From assembly GCA_937951345.1 (NCBI GenBank), contig CALFCF010000040.1, forward strand, positions 1 to 64,000: a stretch of 64,000 nucleotides of DNA, given 5' to 3'. The notes below the pieces were generated by a model that did no database searches, was not told the DNA's origin, and saw only the letters and a program-made list of their open reading frames with translations. The first letter of the stretch is position 1, and each line of letters opens with the position of its first letter. Positions 47,445 to 57,568 of the stretch are shown in pieces. The position numbers were made by a program, and so were the translations under genes. This stretch comes from an uncultured Granulosicoccaceae bacterium (GTDB lineage Bacteria > Pseudomonadota > Gammaproteobacteria > Granulosicoccales > Granulosicoccaceae).

Positions 47445-48209
47445 CTAAAAACGGCGGCTTACAGCCCTGCGGCTACCCGTCCGGAATCTGCCTAAATGCT
47501 GCCGTCCGCCCCGGTAGAAATATCTGCCGTGCCCGAACGGGTGGTTTCTAAACCCGTACCCGGAGCGATAGCGATGGCCAATGTACCCGTACCTGAACGG
47601 GTGGCCGAAACTTAACGACAACCGGCTACCAAAACGGGATCCGTAGGAAAATCCGATGAACGGCGAATAGTACGACAAACCGTAGTGGCCCTTGTAGCCG
47701 TAGCCACCCCTGCCACGTCGTGCAAACCGCGTCTGTTCGGCAGTCCATAACTGATGCTCGGATACGACGACCCTGGGGTAGTCATAACTTGCTTCACCGA
47801 TCTTGCGTGTGTCACTGCCATCGACAGCACCGGTGATAGTGATTGCCTTGCCCGCACTGTAATCCACAGGATCGAGAAAGCCGGGCACAACTGCCATAAA
47901 ACGACCGCGCGACTGGCGGGTGGTCAGTGGTTGTCCACCACGTGACAGTGGCCGCTCAATCACTTCCACCCAGGTTGAATCGTCGCGGTTTTCAACTGCA
48001 ACCACGGTGCCGCCCCAGCGAACCGTACGGTTTTGATGTAGCTCGGGTTGAATGCGGACTGATTCGACGGTAGGAGGCTGCAAACCGTCATTAGCCGATG
48101 AGCCATCTGACGGTGCTTGTGTCGTCGCGCAACCGCCGGTCAGTAACACGGTTGCCAACACAAAAAATTTGCGCGTTGTTAAAAATCGCTGAATGGAGGA
48201 TGTATTCAT
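47445..48209 (-). CDS. Slp-family lipoprotein with Gly/Arg/Tyr-rich C-terminal tail
   Basis: 254 aa. The signal peptide ends in the lipobox LTGGC (Cys 27). The Slp domain follows (about 50-165), with RTVRWGGTVVAVENRDDSTWVEV, GRFMAVVPGFLDPVDYSAGKAITITG and LWTAEQTR. The last 90 residues are a low-complexity tail rich in Gly, Arg, Tyr, Phe, His and Ser with no acidic residues, unlike Slp1. ATG 48209 is preceded by AAGGAG at a good distance. The tail may be exposed at the surface or periplasm and bind polyanions (inference). Confidence 0.85.
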   Translation of the reverse strand: MNTSSIQRFLTTRKFFVLATVLLTGGCATTQAPSDGSSANDGLQPPTVESVRIQPELHQNRTVRWGGTVVAVENRDDSTWVEVIERPLSRGGQPLTTRQSRGRFMAVVPGFLDPVDYSAGKAITITGAVDGSDTRKIGEASYDYPRVVVSEHQLWTAEQTRFARRGRGGYGYKGHYGLSYYSPFIGFSYGSRFGSRLSLSFGHPFRYGYIGHRYRSGYGFRNHPFGHGRYFYRGGRQHLGRFRTGSRRAVSRRF

Positions 48210-49001
48210 TCATATACTCCTTAATCTTCTGAAACCACTACTCGACACTTTAGTATCGCCAACGGTCGCTGAACCGCTTCTGAATTACAACAAGATACAA
48301 GACATTAGCGCATCGTGTGGTTACACGGTCGGTTATCGAACACCCGGCAAGTCGCTTTTTAAGCACATTTGTAAGCACAGAATGTGTGCATGTGCGCACA
48401 AGCCTGCAGCAGACTAAACACAGGTAACACGCAAGCCCAATGTTTCGCATTACACGGCTCGTTTCATCTTACCTTCTATCAGACAGCCAATTATGGTTAA
48501 GAATCCCGGGTTTTGCAGTTACGCCCAAAATTTTTATTAAATTGGCAGGATTCTGGCGTGCAATATTACGCGGTTACCAAGCTGTCACCCTTTTACTACG
48601 CAGCACGATACAAACTGGTCGTGAAAAACGCGATTAGTTGGCAAATTTATTGTACGAAGGAAATCAGCGCTGCGCAGCTGCCGCTACCCTAACTGGTAGT
48701 CGGAAAAGCATCACCCGAAATACTGAATACGGCACGATGTATTTATACACTCGCAATCCGTATGAAGCTGCATACAGGCCGGGCTGCTTTTCAGCAACCC
48801 TGCCATGTCCTATGTAATGCAGGTCGGGTTGCTTCAATAGCACGTATAAAAACTTAGCACGTTGTAACACCTCAACGGAGCGAATCTTAGCCTGTTGAAT
48901 GTAAAACTACCGGATATTCACGGAACAAGATGAGCGATTCTTGTTCAAAGTAAGTAAGTGCGGGAAAACATAACACTTTGCATAGCGGGAGTGGTGAGAC
49001 G
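48210..49001. other. Intergenic region between Slp2 and a small plus-strand gene
   Basis: About 790 bp with no supported gene. It must hold the Slp2 promoter (left) and the promoter for the small gene at 49002 (right). An imperfect direct repeat, CAGGCCGGGCTGCTTT near 48776 and CAGGTCGGGTTGCTTC near 48822, is seen, and the first copy can fold as a GGGCTGC/GCAACCC hairpin. A frame at 48664-48870 on the minus strand has no family and is not accepted. Confidence 0.45.
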
Positions 49002-49295
49002 ATGCATAACGTGAAAAGAATTGCCGATCTGTTACAAGTCAGTGAATACAAAATATTCAGCGAAGCCTACCTGAACTGGCACGGTGACCGCGCCACAGAT
49101 GATGATCTGGCTGAACTGTTTTCGCGCTTTATGATGTTCGGCGAGGCGCCAGACTGGGCTGAGGTGTACGCGCAGTCTTTGCTAACTGATTTGATGAACA
49201 ATCGTCAGATCAACCTCAATTCCTATTGTGTACTGAACATGAGCCCCCGTGTGGCGAGCAAAAAACCGAAGATATCGTTCAGTATCGTTAGGTAG
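49002..49295 (+). CDS. Small hypothetical protein (97 aa)
   Basis: The frame starts MHNVKRIADLLQVSEYKIFS and has a mixed helical composition (FSEAYLNWHGDRATDDDLAELFSRFMMFGEAPDWAEVYAQSLL), ending in a basic segment (RVASKKPKISFSIVR). ATG 49002 is preceded by GGTGAG at about five bases. Nothing in it is recognised as a known family by eye. The protein-like composition and a plausible ribosome-binding site make it likely real. A 6-bp CGGGTG/CACCCG hairpin follows it (49317-49341). Confidence 0.6.
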   Translation: MHNVKRIADLLQVSEYKIFSEAYLNWHGDRATDDDLAELFSRFMMFGEAPDWAEVYAQSLLTDLMNNRQINLNSYCVLNMSPRVASKKPKISFSIVR

Positions 49296-49746
49296 CATCT
49301 ACTGATAGACATGGGCCGGGTGTGTCGGCACTTGGCACCCGAGAACCTTCGCTCATCCGCGCTTTTACGCTCAGTTACGTTCACATTTACGTTCAATTTC
49401 GCTGAACCAGCGCTTTGGAACTTGCGCTGAGAGACCGCGCACCCTATCCTGCCGGCCCCGATGGCAGTATCTTTGCTCCAGTTCTGCTGAGGCCGTGCTC
49501 TGCTAAACTACTTGATTAATAGTTCACTCAGAGATTGTTTACCCCTCAACACCAGCCCGCACGCAAGCCGTACCCGGTCAGGACGATGCATACATCTGCC
49601 ACCGCTTCGGCAGAGCTAATGCACCGGCTGGCCTGAACAAACCAGAATGCTACATAAGCCCGTTTGAGGACAGAACCCCGGTAACACTCCAGTCACCGGA
49701 TTTTTCGCCCCGGATTTTTAACCGCCCAACTTTTACAACAAACACT
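49296..49746. other. Intergenic region upstream of typA with phased repeats
   Basis: About 450 bp without a gene. The notable element is a run of five related 8-9 bp units between 49348 and 49405, listed separately. The typA promoter should lie in the last 200-300 bp; no single strong match stands out. Confidence 0.5.
49348..49405 (+). repeat. Phased direct repeats (TTACGTTCA type)
   Basis: Five degenerate units are seen: TTCGCTCA at 49348, TTACGCTCA at 49365, TTACGTTCA at 49375, TTACGTTCA at 49387, and TTCGCTGA near 49398. Four consecutive starts are 10-12 bp apart, close to one helical turn. Such phasing is typical of binding sites for tandem PhoB/OmpR-type regulators. Which regulator binds is unknown. 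Confidence 0.5.
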
Positions 49747-51570
49747 GTGATCACTCATTTGCGTAACATCGCGATTATCGCCCACGTCGACCATGGCAAA
49801 ACCACGTTGGTTGACAAGCTGCTGCAACAGTCCGGCACGCTCGATTCGCGTGCTGCACCGCAGGAGCGCATGATGGATTCGAACGACCTTGAAAAGGAAC
49901 GGGGAATCACGATCCTGTCGAAGAACACGGCCATCACCTGGGGCGAGTACCGCATCAACATTGTCGACACACCCGGACACGCTGATTTTGGTGGCGAGGT
50001 TGAACGCGTGCTAAGTATGGTGGATTCGGTTCTGCTGCTGGTTGATGCCGCTGAAGGTCCAATGCCGCAAACACGTTTTGTCACGCAAAAAGCGTTTGCG
50101 ATGGGTTTCCGCCCAATTGTCGTGATCAATAAAATAGATCGCGAAGGCGCTCGCCCGGCCTGGGCACTTGATCAGACTTTCGATCTGTTCGACAACCTCG
50201 GTGCCAGCGATGAGCAACTGGATTTTCCGGTTATCTATGCATCGGCGATAAACGGCTATGCCGGCACGGATGACGACGTGTCAGGTGGTGACATGGCACC
50301 GCTTATCGAAACGATCATCGAACATGTGAGTCCGCCAGACGTTGATCGCGAAGGTCCGTTACAGATGCAAATCTCTTCACTGGATTACAGCAGCTATGTC
50401 GGCGTCATCGGCATCGCACGTATCAAACGAGGCAGCATCTCCACCAATCAGGCAGTGCGTGTTGTCAGTGCCGATGGCAAAGACCGCTCAGGAAAAATTC
50501 TACAGGTGCTCGGTTTTAAAGGCCTCGAGCGCCATGAAGTAAAACAGGCAGAAGCTGGCGACATCGTTGCGATAACCGGAATCGATAAACTCCATATCAG
50601 CGACACGGTCTGCGATCCGGCTCATGTAGAAGCGTTGCCTCAACTGACGGTCGATGAACCCACTATCAGCATGTCATTCCAGCCGAATAGCTCACCGTTT
50701 GCCGGCCAGGAAGGCAAGTATGTAACTAGTCGTAATATCTGGGATCGGTTGCAACAGGAGCTTCTGCACAACGTGGCCTTGCGCGTTGAACAAACCGAGC
50801 AATCTGAAACGTTTCGTGTATCAGGACGTGGCGAACTGCACTTGTCGGTGCTAATTGAAAATATGCGCCGCGAAGGATACGAAGTGGCTGTCGGCAGGCC
50901 TGTGGTTATTACACGCGAAGTCGATGGAAAAATCGAAGAGCCCTTCGAGCGCATCACTATCGACATTGAAGAGCAGCATCAGGGCGCAATTATGGAGCAC
51001 ATGGGTGAGCGGCGCGGCGACTTGAAAGATATGGTACCTGACGGTAAAGGCCGTGTGCGGCTCGACTACATTGCACCGGCACGCGGCATGATCGGTTTCC
51101 GAACGGAATTTATGACCACCACATCCGGCACCGGACTGATCTACAGCGTGTTCGAACATTATGGACCGGCGATAGAAGTCAAAATCGGGCAACGCCATAA
51201 CGGTGTGCTGATTTCAAATGCTCAAGGCAAGTCATCCGGTTTCGCATTGTTTAATCTGCAGGAACGCGGGCGGCTGATCATCGGTGCCAATGTGCCGGTC
51301 TACGAGGGGCAAATTATCGGTATTCACTCGCGTGACAATGATCTGACGGTCAATTGCCTGAAAGCCAAACAATTAACCAACATCCGGGCGGCAGGCACTG
51401 ATGAAAATATCGTGTTAACTCCGCCGATCAAGCTGTCACTTGAGCAAGCATTGGAATTTATCGATGACGACGAGCTGGTGGAAGTGACACCTGAGTCGAT
51501 TCGGGTACGAAAGAAATTACTGACAGAAAGCGATCGCAAACGGCATTCGCGAGCGGCAAAAGCCAGCTAG
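49747..51570 (+). CDS. typA: Translational GTPase TypA/BipA
   Basis: 607 aa, with the standard EF-G-like layout. The GTPase domain has G1 AHVDHGKT (about 12-19), RGITI (switch), DTPGH and NKID. The beta-barrel domain II and two alpha/beta domains follow, with the TypA-specific C-terminal domain ([31 protein letters not shown]). It binds the ribosome and aids assembly and growth at low temperature or under stress. The start codon is GTG at 49747, giving [19 protein letters not shown]. No obvious ribosome-binding site is close. Confidence 0.97.
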   Translation: MITHLRNIAIIAHVDHGKTTLVDKLLQQSGTLDSRAAPQERMMDSNDLEKERGITILSKNTAITWGEYRINIVDTPGHADFGGEVERVLSMVDSVLLLVDAAEGPMPQTRFVTQKAFAMGFRPIVVINKIDREGARPAWALDQTFDLFDNLGASDEQLDFPVIYASAINGYAGTDDDVSGGDMAPLIETIIEHVSPPDVDREGPLQMQISSLDYSSYVGVIGIARIKRGSISTNQAVRVVSADGKDRSGKILQVLGFKGLERHEVKQAEAGDIVAITGIDKLHISDTVCDPAHVEALPQLTVDEPTISMSFQPNSSPFAGQEGKYVTSRNIWDRLQQELLHNVALRVEQTEQSETFRVSGRGELHLSVLIENMRREGYEVAVGRPVVITREVDGKIEEPFERITIDIEEQHQGAIMEHMGERRGDLKDMVPDGKGRVRLDYIAPARGMIGFRTEFMTTTSGTGLIYSVFEHYGPAIEVKIGQRHNGVLISNAQGKSSGFALFNLQERGRLIIGANVPVYEGQIIGIHSRDNDLTVNCLKAKQLTNIRAAGTDENIVLTPPIKLSLEQALEFIDDDELVEVTPESIRVRKKLLTESDRKRHSRAAKAS

Positions 51571-51632
51571 TCCGTTGAGCGCATCTGGCGCTGAAAAGCG
51601 GCGCCTTCAGGGTGTCGCCCCTCGCACGATCC

Positions 51633-52553
51633 TTAAGCTCCCCGGCGGGTAAGTAACAACAAGCCCCCGGCCACGAGCGCCAGGCTGACGATCAACCAGA
51701 TACTGGCTGATTCACCGAGTAGCAGTATTGACAATAAAACACCCGATATGGGTGCGATAAACCCGAAGCTGGTCATCAGGCTCGGCCGATAACGGCTCAT
51801 TAGCCACAACGTCACCATAAAGCCGGCACCGGCAACGACGATACCCTGATAGGCAATGCCTGCTATGACTGAGGCATTGACGCGATCCCAACGAATCTCT
51901 TCAAAGATCAACCCCAGAACTATAAATAGCGGGATCGACAACAGCATTTGCCAGAACGCCAGCCGGTAGGAATCCACACGTTGCATCACACTGGCGCTGG
52001 CAATCAAGCGGAATCCGAGCAGACAGGCACTGGCGAGACAAAGCCAGTCACCGCGATTACCCAAATCAAGTGCCCGCAGTCGCTCCATCAGTGATTGACT
52101 GGCAGAATCACCACCGGTGACCAGAAGCGTCAGAACTACGCCGGCGAATGCCATGCTCAATCCGATCACGCTGAAAATTCCCTGCCGATCAGCGCTCAAC
52201 ATAAAATGCGCGAAAATTGCCGCGAACAACGGATTGGTTGAAATCAGGATCGCACCATTGACGCCGCTGGTGGCATCAAACCCCATGTTCATCAATGAAA
52301 TTTGAGTGGTGAAAAAAAGGCTGATGATGACCATGGGCCGCCATTCGTTCGATTCAGGCCACAATCTCTTGCCCCGCCAAAAACACCACACCCAGACGGT
52401 TACAACCCCCAGGATGAAACGCAGTGCTGCGCTCCAGAACGGTGGAAACGCCTCAAGTGCCAGCTTGCCACCGACAACGTTTCCGCCCCAAAGGGTATGA
52501 ATGATGACGGCGATTAGCAGTGCACTGACCGGTATAACGGGCTTGAAAACCAC
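51633..52553 (-). CDS. EamA-family (DMT) transporter
   Basis: 306 aa with ten hydrophobic helices in two EamA repeats. Signatures are HTLWGGNVVGGKLALEAFPPFWSAALRF near the N-terminus and PISGVLLSILLLGESASIWL near the end. It starts with GTG at 52553, without a visible Shine-Dalgarno. The substrate is unknown. It is convergent with typA, leaving 62 bp between them with an AGCGC/GCGCT hairpin. Confidence 0.88.
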   Translation of the reverse strand: MVFKPVIPVSALLIAVIIHTLWGGNVVGGKLALEAFPPFWSAALRFILGVVTVWVWCFWRGKRLWPESNEWRPMVIISLFFTTQISLMNMGFDATSGVNGAILISTNPLFAAIFAHFMLSADRQGIFSVIGLSMAFAGVVLTLLVTGGDSASQSLMERLRALDLGNRGDWLCLASACLLGFRLIASASVMQRVDSYRLAFWQMLLSIPLFIVLGLIFEEIRWDRVNASVIAGIAYQGIVVAGAGFMVTLWLMSRYRPSLMTSFGFIAPISGVLLSILLLGESASIWLIVSLALVAGGLLLLTRRGA

Positions 52554-53208
52554 AGTTTAATCAGATGCGCGGAAATGGGTTGAAGGGGTGCTCGCAATTC
52601 AATGCGACGATAAAACCGGTAAATTCCTAACACAGGGCACCGGACCTGTTTCACAGAAAAACGCCGAATGCAATGTGCACAAGCCCGCAATACTATCGCT
52701 TTCCATCGTGCAATGTGGTTAAATCTAGTGGTCGGAAGGCTGTGGACAATTGTGTCGGCGAGCTGCTTTAAGTGATTGCCCAGACCGCATGCCAGACAAA
52801 CTACGGCTGCTGCCAACAGAGGTAGAAAGTCAACATTCGTTTGTTCCGCCGGCGAACTTGTCGGCAACAAATAAGATGCAACAGATGAGACTACCAACAG
52901 ATGAGAATAGCCTTATTCTGTTGAACAACATCTCTGTTGAACAGCAGCCTGGAAACACCGGTCGGGTAATCGGACATACCAACCGCGTCACGCACTGTCC
53001 CTGTTAACAGTTTTCCCGTTAACGGTTCGATCAGGTGTCGTGGATAACGGAGATCTGTAGCCCCTCGCTGAACTGTCAATTCAAAACATCAGAATTGTCA
53101 CTTCAAAATACAGCGCGTAACGGCGTAACGAATACGTATTAACTTACGTTATATGATAAGCGCGTAACACCAATATAAATACGTACACCCGTTTTGGGAG
53201 GAAACCAC
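52554..53208. other. Intergenic region upstream of the TRAP operon
   Basis: About 650 bp without a supported gene. It holds two neighbouring GTTAAC-centred palindromes (53001-53025) and an AATACGTATT palindrome (53131-53140), which fit a regulated TRAP promoter. A candidate -10 sequence, TATGAT, lies near 53152. Frames at 52750-53007 and 52514-52897 are not credible. Confidence 0.5.
53001..53025. promoter_or_regulatory. Twin GTTAAC palindromes upstream of dctP
   Basis: CTGTTAACAG (53001-53010) and CCGTTAACGG (53016-53025) are two perfect 10-bp palindromes separated by 5 bp. Their centres are 15 bp apart. They lie about 190 bp upstream of the dctP GTG. This suits two dimers of one regulator, for example a GntR, IclR or LysR-type repressor of the transporter. 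Confidence 0.5.
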
Positions 53209-54276
<1,068 letters not shown>

Positions 54277-54350
54277 GCGTCATTAATCTAACGATTATTG
54301 TTCAACAAACAGCAACATACTAATTACTGTTAGCAGTTAATTAGAAATCG

Positions 54351-54386
54351 AAACGGCATTGTGCAAAGCTTCGCGCAATGCCGTTT
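54351..54386 (+). terminator. Strong intercistronic hairpin between dctP and dctQ
   Basis: AAACGGCATTG (54351-54361) and CAATGCCGTTT (54376-54386) form a perfect 11-bp stem, extended inside by three more pairs including a G-U, with an 8-nt loop. It is followed by TTGAGTTT. It lies 75 bp after the dctP stop, in a gap of 359 bp, and could partly end transcription or protect the dctP message so that binding protein exceeds the membrane parts. Confidence 0.7.
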
Positions 54387-54635
54387 TGAGTTTCACCCGG
54401 CAATTTGTAATCAATCCCTGCCACTTCTGCCATTGCATTAGAACTACGAAGCGCATTGGAATTGCGCTGGACAGAACTTCAGGATTTGAAAACAATTGAC
54501 GGTTGAATCCTTGAACCCCTTAGGCAATCGCCTGCGCACGGACAACAGCATGCGTAAGGCACAAGCAAAGGCTGCAGGATTCGAAATACACTCGTAACGG
54601 GCCGTATGAATCAACGCATCTGAACCATCAATATC

Positions 54636-55319
54636 ATGCTTAAATTTGCTCGCATGCTCGACCGCTTCAGCCGCAGTGCCGGATTACTGGCTGGTTGGCT
54701 GATTGTTCCGCTGGTGCTGATCATTCTGTTTGATGTCATCACCCGTAAGCTCGACTACACCCGACTGCTGTTCGCAGGCTGGGGTGTGGAATCCGGTTTT
54801 TCCGTATCGACAATTCTGCAGGACTTTCAATGGCATCTGCACGCAGTGCTGTTGTTAATGTCCTTCGGTCTTGGTTATTTAATGAATGCACATGTGCGCG
54901 TTGATATCTTTCGTGAGATGTTGTCGCGCCGCAAACAGGCCTGGCTTGAAATGATAGGCCTGATAGTACTGGGGCTGCCATTCCTGATTCTGATGATCAA
55001 ATTTTCCTGGGATCAATTCTACGTCTCGTTACTCCAGAACGAAGGGTCGGAATCGATGACCGGCTTGCCTAACCGCTACATCGTCAAGTCCTTTATGGTT
55101 CTGGGTTTTGTTGTTGCGCTTAGCGCCGTGGTCGCCACCATCCTGAGGCTCTGGGGTTATGTTCGCGACAAACAACCGACCGCCGATGAGGCGTTAAGTG
55201 AACTGGCGATTTTCTCTGATCAGTCCACTGCCCTTGCTGAAGCGCAGCGTGCGGCAGAAGAAGCACTAGAGAAAGAACGTCAGGCTGCACTAGCAGCCAA
55301 GAACGACCAGGCTTCATAA
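54636..55319 (+). CDS. TRAP transporter small permease DctQ
   Basis: 227 aa with four hydrophobic helices (about 18-36, 70-87, 108-128 and 150-170), typical for DctQ. It ends in a charged Glu/Ala/Lys-rich helix of about 45 residues (ALAEAQRAAEEALEKERQAA), longer than usual and likely cytoplasmic. It pairs with DctM. It follows dctP after the hairpin and precedes dctM by 46 bp. The ribosome-binding site is weak. Confidence 0.88.
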   Translation: MLKFARMLDRFSRSAGLLAGWLIVPLVLIILFDVITRKLDYTRLLFAGWGVESGFSVSTILQDFQWHLHAVLLLMSFGLGYLMNAHVRVDIFREMLSRRKQAWLEMIGLIVLGLPFLILMIKFSWDQFYVSLLQNEGSESMTGLPNRYIVKSFMVLGFVVALSAVVATILRLWGYVRDKQPTADEALSELAIFSDQSTALAEAQRAAEEALEKERQAALAAKNDQAS

Positions 55320-55365
55320 AACACCAACTTCTTAAAATATTTACAGGTTTAGAGTGAGCTGAGCT

Positions 55366-56970
55366 ATGTGGGAAATCGTCTACGATCACCTGTATGACTA
55401 CATTGGCGCCTACATGTTTCTTGTACTGGCGCTGATGCTGTTCTCAGGTTTGCCGGTTGCGATCGCGCTCGGCGGTGTCTCAACAATTTTTGGCCTGGTC
55501 GCCTGGCAACTCGACTTTCTCGATTTCGCTGTGTTCTTTCAGGTGGTGCAACGTGTCTGGGGGGACGGTGGTTCCGGGGCTGTGCACAACCCCATCCTGG
55601 TGGCCATACCCTGTTTTGTTTTTATGGGCACCATGCTTGAGAAATCCAAAGTAGCAGAGAATCTGTTGCAGATTCTTCAGGTTATGTTGCGCCGTGTGCC
55701 CGGGGGGCTGGCACTGTCAGTTACTGTCATGGGTACCATTATGGCGGCCACTACCGGGATCATTGGTGCATCAGTTGTCATGATCACGCTGCTGGCCCTG
55801 CCGACCATGCTGGGTCGAGGTTACAGCCCGTCACTTGCAACTGGAACAATCGCATCCAGTGCAACGCTAGGTATCCTGATTCCGCCAAGCATCATGCTCG
55901 TTTTAATGGCGAACCTGATGACTGTCTCTGTCGGTAACCTGTTTATTGGGGCCGTACTTCCGGGCCTGCTTTTATCCGGACTGTACTTCGCCTACATCAT
56001 GACCGTCTGTACGATCAAGCCGTCATTGGCACCGCCGTTACCGGCTGATGCGATTCAACTCAACCCAAGCAAGAAGCACAACGTCTTCGGCTATTTGATA
56101 GTCGCCGGGCTTGCCATCGGCGCTGCCTGGTACCTGACAACCAACGGTGTCATGCCGAATGTCAATTGGGGGCTTGCGGCATTCTTTGCGATTTTCACCA
56201 TGTCGATGATTATGGGGAAAATCGAAGGAAACACGCTGTGGGGCGGCATATTGCTCGGTTTCGTACCACCGATCTTCCTGATCGTTATGGTGCTAGGTTC
56301 AATCTTTGGTGGCTGGGCCACACCGACAGAAGCTGCTGGTGTTGGTGCATTCGGTGCCGTCGTGCTGGCCTTGTTTAACGGCACGTTCAACTTAAGATTG
56401 CTGAAAGAAGTGGTTGATCGCACAACACTGACAACAGCGATGATATTTTTTATCTTCGTCGGTGCTACCGCGTTCTCGACCATATTCCGTAACGTTTATG
56501 GTGAAGAGCTGATCATCGAATTCATCGAGTGGCTTGATCTGGCACCGTGGCATTTGCTGGTAATGCTGATGGCAGTAATATTCCTGCTTGGTTTTTTCTT
56601 TGATTTTCTGGAAATCATACTGATCATACTGCCGGTGTTTGCACCGGTTATCAAAACCATGGCACCGGAATTCGCCACACACCTGGGACTGGACCCTCCG
56701 GTCAATTCCGCGCAAATACAGTACGTGGAATCGCAAGTCGTGTATTGGTTTGCGATACTGGTGGCGACCAATTTACAAACGTCATTCCTGACACCACCGT
56801 TCGGCTTTGCGTTGTTTTATATGAAAGGTGTTGCACCCTCAATCGTCAAGATGCAACAGATATACAAAGGGATTATTCCGTTCGTCATCCTGCAGGTCAT
56901 CGGCATCATCATCGTACTGATGTTTCCGCAACTCGCCTTATGGTTACCGGAAATTGTATTCGGGCGTTAG
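55366..56970 (+). CDS. TRAP transporter large permease DctM
   Basis: 534 aa, longer than the common 430-aa type, which fits the DctM class seen with the mannitol/chloroaromatic group. About twelve to fourteen hydrophobic segments are visible. The LFSGLPVAIALGGVSTIFGL start, TGIIGASVVMITLLALPTM, the IASSATLGILIPPSIMLV motif, and the GWATPTEAAGVGAFGA segment are typical. It forms the sodium-dependent transport channel. It ends close to a strong terminator. Confidence 0.93.
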   Translation: MWEIVYDHLYDYIGAYMFLVLALMLFSGLPVAIALGGVSTIFGLVAWQLDFLDFAVFFQVVQRVWGDGGSGAVHNPILVAIPCFVFMGTMLEKSKVAENLLQILQVMLRRVPGGLALSVTVMGTIMAATTGIIGASVVMITLLALPTMLGRGYSPSLATGTIASSATLGILIPPSIMLVLMANLMTVSVGNLFIGAVLPGLLLSGLYFAYIMTVCTIKPSLAPPLPADAIQLNPSKKHNVFGYLIVAGLAIGAAWYLTTNGVMPNVNWGLAAFFAIFTMSMIMGKIEGNTLWGGILLGFVPPIFLIVMVLGSIFGGWATPTEAAGVGAFGAVVLALFNGTFNLRLLKEVVDRTTLTTAMIFFIFVGATAFSTIFRNVYGEELIIEFIEWLDLAPWHLLVMLMAVIFLLGFFFDFLEIILIILPVFAPVIKTMAPEFATHLGLDPPVNSAQIQYVESQVVYWFAILVATNLQTSFLTPPFGFALFYMKGVAPSIVKMQQIYKGIIPFVILQVIGIIIVLMFPQLALWLPEIVFGR

Positions 56971-57013
56971 ACGCGCCCGAACAAACGTACTTCAGGCAAC
57001 GTATTTCAGATAT

Positions 57014-57045
57014 AAAAAAAGGCCACTTTTCAGTGGCCTTTTTTT
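57014..57045. terminator. Bidirectional intrinsic terminator
   Basis: GGCCACT (57021-57027) and AGTGGCC (57032-57038) form a perfect stem with loop TTTC. It is flanked by seven A upstream and seven T downstream, so it can end both the TRAP transcript (plus) and the minus-strand gene that ends at 57084. Confidence 0.93.
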
Positions 57046-57083
57046 ATGCTTCAAATTTTTTACGGTTTACATTACAAACTGCC

Positions 57084-57521
57084 TTAGACTTGCTGCATTT
57101 CTGCAATAGCGAGCTGTTCAAACGCAACTGCAATCCAACCGCTAACCAGCATATCGAACCATTGCTCAACACCACTACACCCAACAACCACGCTGCCATA
57201 AACAAACGAGCCATAGAACGGCAGGTCATTCTCACGCAACGATGATGGATGCAGCGCCTGTGTTAACAGGTTAGCCTGCAAACCACGCCATGCCTGTTCT
57301 GCCTTATTGCGGGCGATATCATCAAATGGTTTGTCCCAGGATGGCGCTGTTCGAATAGATTCCTGATAAAGAATTGCATCGTTAAAACTGGAATCCCACG
57401 GCTTAAGACGAGGATCCATAATAACGATATGGAGTTCCTGGCGCGCGGTTCGCTTGAACAATTCGTCGATAGAAGGCCTGACCAGCGCTACGGCTTGTCG
57501 GGCTATCGATACATGATCCAT
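57084..57521 (-). CDS. GlcG/HbpS-like small protein (tentative)
   Basis: 145 aa. No motif is decisive, but the second half (ARNKAEQAWRGLQANLLTQAL, then PFYGSFVYGSVVVGCSGVEQWFDMLVSGWIAVAF) follows the shape of GlcG/HbpS-type proteins, a helix rich in Ala/Lys then a Gly-rich beta-turn-beta and a final helix. GlcG-like genes are common beside glycolate and hydroxyacid genes. It lies 47 bp after the dehydrogenase gene on the same strand. It could instead be an unrelated conserved protein. Confidence 0.55.
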   Translation of the reverse strand: MDHVSIARQAVALVRPSIDELFKRTARQELHIVIMDPRLKPWDSSFNDAILYQESIRTAPSWDKPFDDIARNKAEQAWRGLQANLLTQALHPSSLRENDLPFYGSFVYGSVVVGCSGVEQWFDMLVSGWIAVAFEQLAIAEMQQV

Positions 57522-57568
57522 AAATAAGTGCGATATCCAGTGGTGTTATAAGCGTGATGGCTTTGTAG

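Noticed and set aside
48664-48870. 68-codon minus-strand frame
   Set aside because: No family, no Shine-Dalgarno and overlaps imperfect repeats.
52514-53007. Frames on both strands in the spacer before dctP
   Set aside because: They overlap each other and the promoter palindromes, with no family features.
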